A DNA stretch of 64,000 nucleotides from DATJNI01 sp035508275 (GTDB taxonomy: Bacteria > Patescibacteriota > Saccharimonadia > Saccharimonadales > UBA4665): assembly GCA_035508275.1 (NCBI GenBank), contig DATJNI010000016.1, positions 1-64,000 on the forward strand. Direction: 5' to 3'. Both the position numbers and the translations under genes were made by a program. Each line of letters starts with the position of its first letter. Position 1 is the stretch's first letter. Under the pieces are notes generated by a model, which made no database searches, had not been told where the DNA came from, and saw only the letters and a list, made by a program, of their open reading frames with translations. This document shows, piece after piece, positions 59,466 through 64,000 of the stretch.

Positions 59466-59882
59466 ATGGGTACAAAAGAGGATTTGTTTGCTTTTCTTAA
59501 TTCGCACATGCTGGCGGTAGTGTCTACTGTTGACCCAAGTGGAGCACCAGAGGCTGCAGTTGTAGGGTTTGGGCAAACTAAAGACCTAGAGCTAGTATTT
59601 GGTACTGAGAATACTTCGCGTAAGTATAAAAATATTATGGGTAATCCTAGGGTCGCCTTTGTTATTGGTTGGTCAGACGCAACTGTGCAATATGAGGGGA
59701 CGGCCAGAGAACTTTCTGTTGAAGAGCTACAAATTATTAAAGATAATTATTGGAAGAAGAATCCTAGAGTTAAGTCACGTAACGTTAATCCTAAGGAGAG
59801 ATATTTTCTAGTCAAGCCTACTTGGATCCGTTATACCGACCTTAAAACCAAACCTTGGAATATCCAGGAATTAAAATTCTAG
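59466..59882 (+). CDS. Pyridoxamine 5'-phosphate oxidase-like flavin-binding protein
   Basis: The 138-residue split-barrel protein has the PNPOx-like pattern LAVVSTVDPSGAPEAAVVGFG, SRKYKNIMGNPRVAFVIG and VQYEGTARELS. Such proteins bind FMN or F420. It lacks the C-terminal dimerisation segment of true PdxH, so vitamin B6 oxidation is unlikely. TATTAT (59454-59459) ends 6 nt before the ATG. Confidence 0.85.
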   Translation: MGTKEDLFAFLNSHMLAVVSTVDPSGAPEAAVVGFGQTKDLELVFGTENTSRKYKNIMGNPRVAFVIGWSDATVQYEGTARELSVEELQIIKDNYWKKNPRVKSRNVNPKERYFLVKPTWIRYTDLKTKPWNIQELKF

Positions 59883-59909
59883 AATTATTTTGCTGAACAG
59901 GGCTGAGGG

Positions 59910-59939
59910 TTGCCTTTACTCTTTAATTATGTTTAAATA
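59910..59939 (+). promoter_or_regulatory. Promoter of the EEP-family gene
   Basis: TTGCCT (59910-59915), 18 bp, TAAATA (59934-59939). Predicted start near 59946 excludes the ATG at 59939 as translation start and leaves a leader with GGAGG (59951-59955). Confidence 0.5.
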
Positions 59940-59962
59940 TGCACATATATGGAGGCCTCATA

Positions 59963-60784
59963 GTGTCAGTGGAAATAATGGCATGGAACATTGCCGACGG
60001 CTTTAGCGATAAAGATAGGTACGAGGGTATTGTTGAGGTGGTTACGGAACGCATGCCGGATGCCATTATCTTTTCTGAGGCTTGGCACCAAGACCAAGTA
60101 GCTTGGCTAGGAGAGGCTGCCCGACATTTTATGAGCGCTGGCTACAATTTAAGACATACAAAGTACGAAGATGATGAAGACAGAGACGATAGACACGGCC
60201 TTCTTGCCATGGTGCACAGGAGAGCATGGGGTGGCCACTCGAGTGTAGTTAGGATCTCAGGTCGGAATGCCCTTATGATGGGGATGAAGGACCCGGCAAC
60301 AGGCGCTAGGTTTAATTTTTATGGTGCACATTTAAATGACAGGAGCGAAGCCAGTCGCTTAAGTCAAGTAGCAGCCATGATACGAGCATTAAATATAGTT
60401 GGAGGAGATAACCCCGTGGTCGTTGCTGGCGATTTAAATGCTTCTTATAGGAAAGGGTTAGTTCCTGGCGCCTTCCGTTTAGTGGGGCCTCTATTTAAAG
60501 ACGTGCCGGTTGTTAACTATGCGCCTGGATACAAGCCAGACAGATTAACCTTCGCAGCCGATTCGCTCAGACGAGCCGGGGAGATGGCCATTGGCTCCAC
60601 TATGCAAGCGTTTCGTGACGAAGGTTTTAAAGATGCTCATCCTGGGCATCGTCCAACCATAAGTCTTCTTAACTTGGACCATATACTTGTAAGAGGTCCT
60701 AGGGTAATTGATAGTGAGGTTTTGCCTAAAACGCCTCTGAGTGATCACCGAGCTATTACCGCAACTCTTGAAGTTGAAGCCTAA
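59963..60784 (+). CDS. Endonuclease/exonuclease/phosphatase (EEP) family protein
   Basis: The protein (about 273 residues from GTG 59963) shows the EEP core: IMAWNIADG (Asn), AIIFSEAWH (metal Glu), FYGAHLND, PVVVAGDLNASY (Asp/Asn pair), LDHILV and PLSDHRAI (catalytic His). Substrates in this family range from DNA to phospholipids and inositol phosphates. GGAGG 7 nt upstream and the promoter position select the GTG over an ATG at 59939. No signal peptide. Confidence 0.85.
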   Translation: MSVEIMAWNIADGFSDKDRYEGIVEVVTERMPDAIIFSEAWHQDQVAWLGEAARHFMSAGYNLRHTKYEDDEDRDDRHGLLAMVHRRAWGGHSSVVRISGRNALMMGMKDPATGARFNFYGAHLNDRSEASRLSQVAAMIRALNIVGGDNPVVVAGDLNASYRKGLVPGAFRLVGPLFKDVPVVNYAPGYKPDRLTFAADSLRRAGEMAIGSTMQAFRDEGFKDAHPGHRPTISLLNLDHILVRGPRVIDSEVLPKTPLSDHRAITATLEVEA

Positions 60785-60836
60785 ATCTTAGTCAAATCAT
60801 ATATAATACCCTTAGACATAAGCGAGTTGAGGCTTA

Positions 60837-61760
60837 ATGGAAAAGGTGGCTATAACAAAAAGAAAGATTCAGTATGCTCTTGGCGTGCTGTGGCTACTAG
60901 ATGGACTGTTGCAGCTGCAGCATCAGATGTTTAGTGCGGCTTTTGCTAATAACGTAATTCTTCCGGCTTCAATGGGGCAGCCGCCACTGGTATCTGGTCC
61001 AGCACAGTTCGGGGCAAAAGTTATTCTCACTCATCCAGCCGTATTTGATGCTTTCTTTGCAACTATCCAGATATTAATTGGGCTACTTATTCTAAACAAG
61101 AAATACGTTAGACGAGGGTTAATACTTTCTTGCTTTTGGGGACTAGGCGTATGGCTATTTGGTGAGAGCCTGGGCGGAATTTTAAGCGGTAATACCAATT
61201 TACTGATGGGCGCTCCCGGAGCAGTTATTCTCTACGTTATTTTAGCTCTAGCGGTTATGCCCAGGCTTAAGCATGAGCCTGAGGACAATCGTCCGGCCTT
61301 TTGGTTGCCGCTTGTTTGGTCTTTTCTTTGGATAGCTGGCGGAATTTACCAGCTGCTGCCAGGACAAAACACTACTCAGGATTTGTCTTCCATGATAAAC
61401 ACTATTGCACAAGGGGCGCCGGGCTGGATGGCAAGCACGGATACCTGGTTTGCGAACCAAATAGCCCATGCCAGTTTTTGGCTTATAGCTGTGATTGCAG
61501 CGGTTGAAATACTTATTGGACTAATGGTGCTTATTCCTGGAGTTTATAGGGGGATATCTCTTGTGCTGGGGAGCAGTTTGGCGCTTGTTTTCTGGGTGAT
61601 CGGGCAGAGTATGGGTAGCTACTTCTCTGGGCTTATGACTGATCCTAATTCTGGGCCACTATTTGTACTTTTGGCTATTGCAATACTCGGCTGTCCAGCC
61701 TACTCATTCCATAAACTTAGAAAAGATGGCTGGAAGACGCTAGAAAACTTTATGACCTGA
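60837..61760 (+). CDS. Internally duplicated multi-pass membrane protein beside the oxidase genes
   Basis: The 307-residue protein has about eight hydrophobic helices in two similar halves. Residues 70-140 (QILIGLLIL, RRGLILSCFWGL, ESLGGILSG) are echoed at 220-295 (EILIGLMVLI, YRGISLVLGSSLAL, QSMGSYFSG). The layout resembles DoxX-like four-helix units fused in tandem. It lies 111 bp upstream of cyoA on the same strand and may serve the respiratory chain. TTGAGG is a plausible Shine-Dalgarno and TATAAT lies near 60801. Confidence 0.75.
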   Translation: MEKVAITKRKIQYALGVLWLLDGLLQLQHQMFSAAFANNVILPASMGQPPLVSGPAQFGAKVILTHPAVFDAFFATIQILIGLLILNKKYVRRGLILSCFWGLGVWLFGESLGGILSGNTNLLMGAPGAVILYVILALAVMPRLKHEPEDNRPAFWLPLVWSFLWIAGGIYQLLPGQNTTQDLSSMINTIAQGAPGWMASTDTWFANQIAHASFWLIAVIAAVEILIGLMVLIPGVYRGISLVLGSSLALVFWVIGQSMGSYFSGLMTDPNSGPLFVLLAIAILGCPAYSFHKLRKDGWKTLENFMT

Positions 61761-61871
61761 TGATGTCACCCGCTTTGCAAGCATAAGTATGATATATTAC
61801 TAAGGTAAAAGGTGAATATTTAAAAGGGAGAGCTTGCTTCTTTTTTAGGCTTTTAGGAGCATAGCTAACGG

Positions 61872-62795
61872 ATGAAAAGAAAATACACACTTATATTCGT
61901 GGCGGTAGTAGTTATAGCGTTTTTAACTGTAGCCGGTATTTATCTTGCCCACAGTAATATCCAGGTCTTAAATCCTAAAGGGCCAATTGCCGAAAAAGAA
62001 CGAAATCTAATATATATTGCTCTAGGTTTATCCTTAATTGTTGTCTTGCCGGTTTATGGACTGACTATAGCTTTTGTAATTAGGTACAGGGAAGGCAACA
62101 AAAAGGCTAAATATTCGCCTCACTTGCAAGGTAACTGGATACTAGAGACTATTTGGTGGCTAATTCCGACCGCCATCATCAGTGTTCTAGCAGTTATTGC
62201 CTGGAATAGTTCACATACTTTAGACCCTTACGTGCCGATAGCCTCCAAGAATAAGGCAATGGTTATCCAAGTTATTGCTCTGGATTGGAAGTGGCTGTTT
62301 GTTTACCCTAAGCTCGGCATAGCTAGTGTTAACTATCTGCAAATACCTAAAGATGTGCCCATAGACTTTAACGTAACGGCCGATGCCCCTATGAATTCTT
62401 TTTGGATACCTCAGTTAGGTGGTCAGATTTATGCTATGCCTGGGATGAGCACACAGTTAAATTTGATGGCAACTTCTTACGGTGAGTTTTACGGTTCGTC
62501 AGCTAATATTAGCGGCAATGGCTTTTCTGGGATGAACTTTATGACTAGATCATCTTCAATGGGTGGTTTTAACTCTTGGGTTAAAAGTGTCGAATCCAAG
62601 GAAAACCGCTTAACGCTGAGTGCTTACGCTCAGCTGGCACGACCATCCATGTACAATCCAGTAAGCTATTACTCCAAAGTTAAGAATGGCCTATATCTGG
62701 ACGTTATTAATAAATATATGATGCCGATTGAGAAAAGTAGCTCTGGGCTAAATAGTAGCTACTCTACAAACATGGGTATGGGGATGAGCATGTGA
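61872..62795 (+). CDS. cyoA: Cytochrome o ubiquinol oxidase subunit II
   Basis: This subunit anchors to the membrane and helps bind quinol in the bo3 oxidase. The 307-residue protein has an N-terminal signal-anchor helix (about 7-25), two further membrane helices (45-70, 92-113) and a periplasmic cupredoxin domain with MNSFWIPQLGGQIYAMPGM and the SANISGNGFSGMNF strand. The CuA cysteines of cytochrome c oxidases are absent, which marks a quinol oxidase. A hydrophilic Met/Ser-rich tail ends MGMGMSM. Its stop overlaps the cyoB start (TGATG). Confidence 0.94.
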   Translation: MKRKYTLIFVAVVVIAFLTVAGIYLAHSNIQVLNPKGPIAEKERNLIYIALGLSLIVVLPVYGLTIAFVIRYREGNKKAKYSPHLQGNWILETIWWLIPTAIISVLAVIAWNSSHTLDPYVPIASKNKAMVIQVIALDWKWLFVYPKLGIASVNYLQIPKDVPIDFNVTADAPMNSFWIPQLGGQIYAMPGMSTQLNLMATSYGEFYGSSANISGNGFSGMNFMTRSSSMGGFNSWVKSVESKENRLTLSAYAQLARPSMYNPVSYYSKVKNGLYLDVINKYMMPIEKSSSGLNSSYSTNMGMGMSM

Positions 62796-64000
62796 TGATG
62801 AACTATGCCTACATATTGGGTAAGCTCCGCGGCGATGTTTTTCCTCACGATATAGTTACTATTGGTGGTGCTTCAACTATGGCCATTGTTGGGCTGGGCG
62901 TACTGCTTTATCTGACCTTTTCTCATCGCTGGACGTGGTTGTGGCGCGAATGGCTGACTAGTGTTGACCATAAAAAGATTGGCATTATGTACATTGTTGT
63001 CGCCATGATAATGCTGCTCAGGGGAGGCTTTGATGCATTGCTGCTAAGAACGCAGCAGGCCACGTCGGTTGGGTCTTCTCACGGTATAGTCTCACCTAAT
63101 ACCTTCCAGCAGATATTCTCGGCACATGGCACCATCATGATCTTCTTTGTCGCTATGGGTCTAATGTTTGGCCTTATTAACCTAGCTTTGCCGTTGCTTA
63201 TTGGTTCGCGGGATGTGGCATTCCCCTTTCTGAACCTGACTGCTTTTTGGCTGTTTGCCGGAGGTATGATCCTAATTAACCTAAGCCTTGGTATAGGTGA
63301 GTTCTCGGCGGCCGGCTGGTTGGCTTATCCGCCTCTGTCTGAGATCAACTATAGCCCAGGGGTTGGCGTAGATTACTGGATATGGAGTTTGCAGATTGCT
63401 GGTATTGGTAGTCTGCTTTCCGGGATTAACTTTCTTTCAACCATCGTTAAGATGCGTTGCCGGGGCATGAATCTTATGAAGATGCCAATGTTTGTTTGGA
63501 GTGTTATGGGCTCTATGTTATTAGTTCTATTCGCCTTCCCAATCCTGACAGCTACCTTATCTATGCTGTTTTTAGATAGAACAATTGGGACACACTTCTT
63601 TACTGCTAGTGGTGGGGGAAATTTAATGATGTACGTTAACCTTATTTGGGCTTGGGGACATCCAGAAGTATATATTCTCATCTTGCCAGCCTTTGGGGTG
63701 TTTTCTGAAGTTGTGGCAACCTTTTCGCGTAAAAGACTGTTTGGTTATACCACCATGGTTTGGGCAATTGCCGTCATTACCATCCTGTCCTTCAGTGTCT
63801 GGCTGCACCACTTCTTTACTATGGGTGCTGGAGCTGATGTGAATGGTTTCTTCGGTATCATGACAATGGTTATTGCTATTCCGACTGGAGTAAAGCTGTT
63901 TAACTGGATAGCGACTATGTATAGGGGTCGGATTAGTCTGAGACTGCCAATGTATTGGTTCCTGGGCTTTGTTGCTCTATTCACTGTTGGGGGAGTGGCA
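62795..64000 (+). CDS. cyoB: Cytochrome o ubiquinol oxidase subunit I (3' end beyond window)
   Basis: Subunit I reduces oxygen to water at a heme-copper centre and pumps protons. About 402 N-terminal residues are visible. They include WLTSVDHKKIGIMYIVVAMI, the heme-ligand His region SAHGTIMIFF, RDVAFPFLN, GVGVDYWIWSLQ, the CuB/cross-link segment WAWGHPEVYILILP, and VWLHHFFTMGAG with the two CuB histidines. These agree closely with E. coli CyoB. Two consecutive ATG codons (62795, 62798) can start it; the first overlaps the cyoA stop. Confidence 0.96.
   Translation, partial: MMNYAYILGKLRGDVFPHDIVTIGGASTMAIVGLGVLLYLTFSHRWTWLWREWLTSVDHKKIGIMYIVVAMIMLLRGGFDALLLRTQQATSVGSSHGIVSPNTFQQIFSAHGTIMIFFVAMGLMFGLINLALPLLIGSRDVAFPFLNLTAFWLFAGGMILINLSLGIGEFSAAGWLAYPPLSEINYSPGVGVDYWIWSLQIAGIGSLLSGINFLSTIVKMRCRGMNLMKMPMFVWSVMGSMLLVLFAFPILTATLSMLFLDRTIGTHFFTASGGGNLMMYVNLIWAWGHPEVYILILPAFGVFSEVVATFSRKRLFGYTTMVWAIAVITILSFSVWLHHFFTMGAGADVNGFFGIMTMVIAIPTGVKLFNWIATMYRGRISLRLPMYWFLGFVALFTVGGVA

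Noticed and set aside
59939..59941. ATG as start of the EEP-family gene.
   Set aside because: It lies inside the predicted -10 hexamer; GTG 59963 has a GGAGG at proper spacing.
1..64000. Alternative genetic code with UGA as a sense codon (Gracilibacteria type).
   Set aside because: UGA ends conserved genes at their normal length, for example cyoA (62793-62795) and the transketolase N-subunit (29821-29819).

Overview
The window looks like the chromosome of a Saccharibacteria (TM7, candidate phyla radiation) bacterium, probably an environmental one. Reasons: compact genome with 4-bp or longer gene overlaps, many short lineage-specific unknowns, a split transketolase, GatCAB with no sign of GlnRS here, and a cytochrome bo3-type quinol oxidase (cyoA-cyoB) as reported for some environmental Saccharibacteria. 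UGA is used as a stop, which argues against the UGA-recoding Gracilibacteria/Absconditabacteria. This taxonomic call is inference from gene content and style, not from a marker-gene tree.

Layout. 1-11.1 kb: clpC (partial) under a CIRCE operator, nusA with its own promoter and leader hairpin, pepN, a rplS-rnhB-yraN cluster, a left-handed beta-helix protein, a PilB/GspE ATPase, a SpoU methylase and a CAP-domain membrane protein. 11.1-26.8 kb: dnaE, galU, a gatC-gatA-(HEPN-like)-gatB operon, uvrB, and several unknowns including an alpha/beta hydrolase and a LOG/SLOG-fold protein. 26.8-32.9 kb: one carbon operon (gap, rpiB, rpe, split transketolase, class II aldolase, PfkB-family kinase), which joins lower glycolysis to the non-oxidative pentose phosphate pathway. 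33-48.8 kb: Nudix hydrolase, pyrophosphatase, GDPD, a flavin reductase, a redoxin-trxB operon with two NrdR-box-like sites in its promoter, FKBP isomerase, pheS-pheT, a GH63-like glycosidase, rmuC, an L,D-transpeptidase, a CNNM/CBS protein, and metK behind a SAM riboswitch.

49.05-about 59.4 kb is an accessory region. A large serine recombinase lies antisense to, and reads completely through, tRNA-Gln(CUG). It is followed by a structured 5' leader ahead of a secreted protein, a multi-pass membrane protein, a zinc-ribbon/HEPN putative RNase with a partner gene, an SGNH hydrolase paired with a dehydrogenase that has lost catalytic residues, small membrane proteins, and an AbrB-Doc toxin-antitoxin module. 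No right attachment site could be recognised. From 59.5 kb on come a PNPOx-like protein, an EEP-family nuclease/phosphatase, an internally duplicated membrane protein, and the cyoA-cyoB oxidase genes, cut by the window edge.

Expression signals are unusually readable. Many first genes have a sigma70-type -10 hexamer only 6-10 nt upstream of the start codon, which predicts leaderless mRNAs. Longer leaders occur where regulation is evident (clpC, nusA, gap, redoxin-trxB, metK). The strongest items for follow-up are the structured leader at 50.9-51.04 kb, the NrdR-like promoter at 37.2 kb, the SAM riboswitch at 48.8-48.96 kb, the recombinase/tRNA arrangement and the HEPN cassette.
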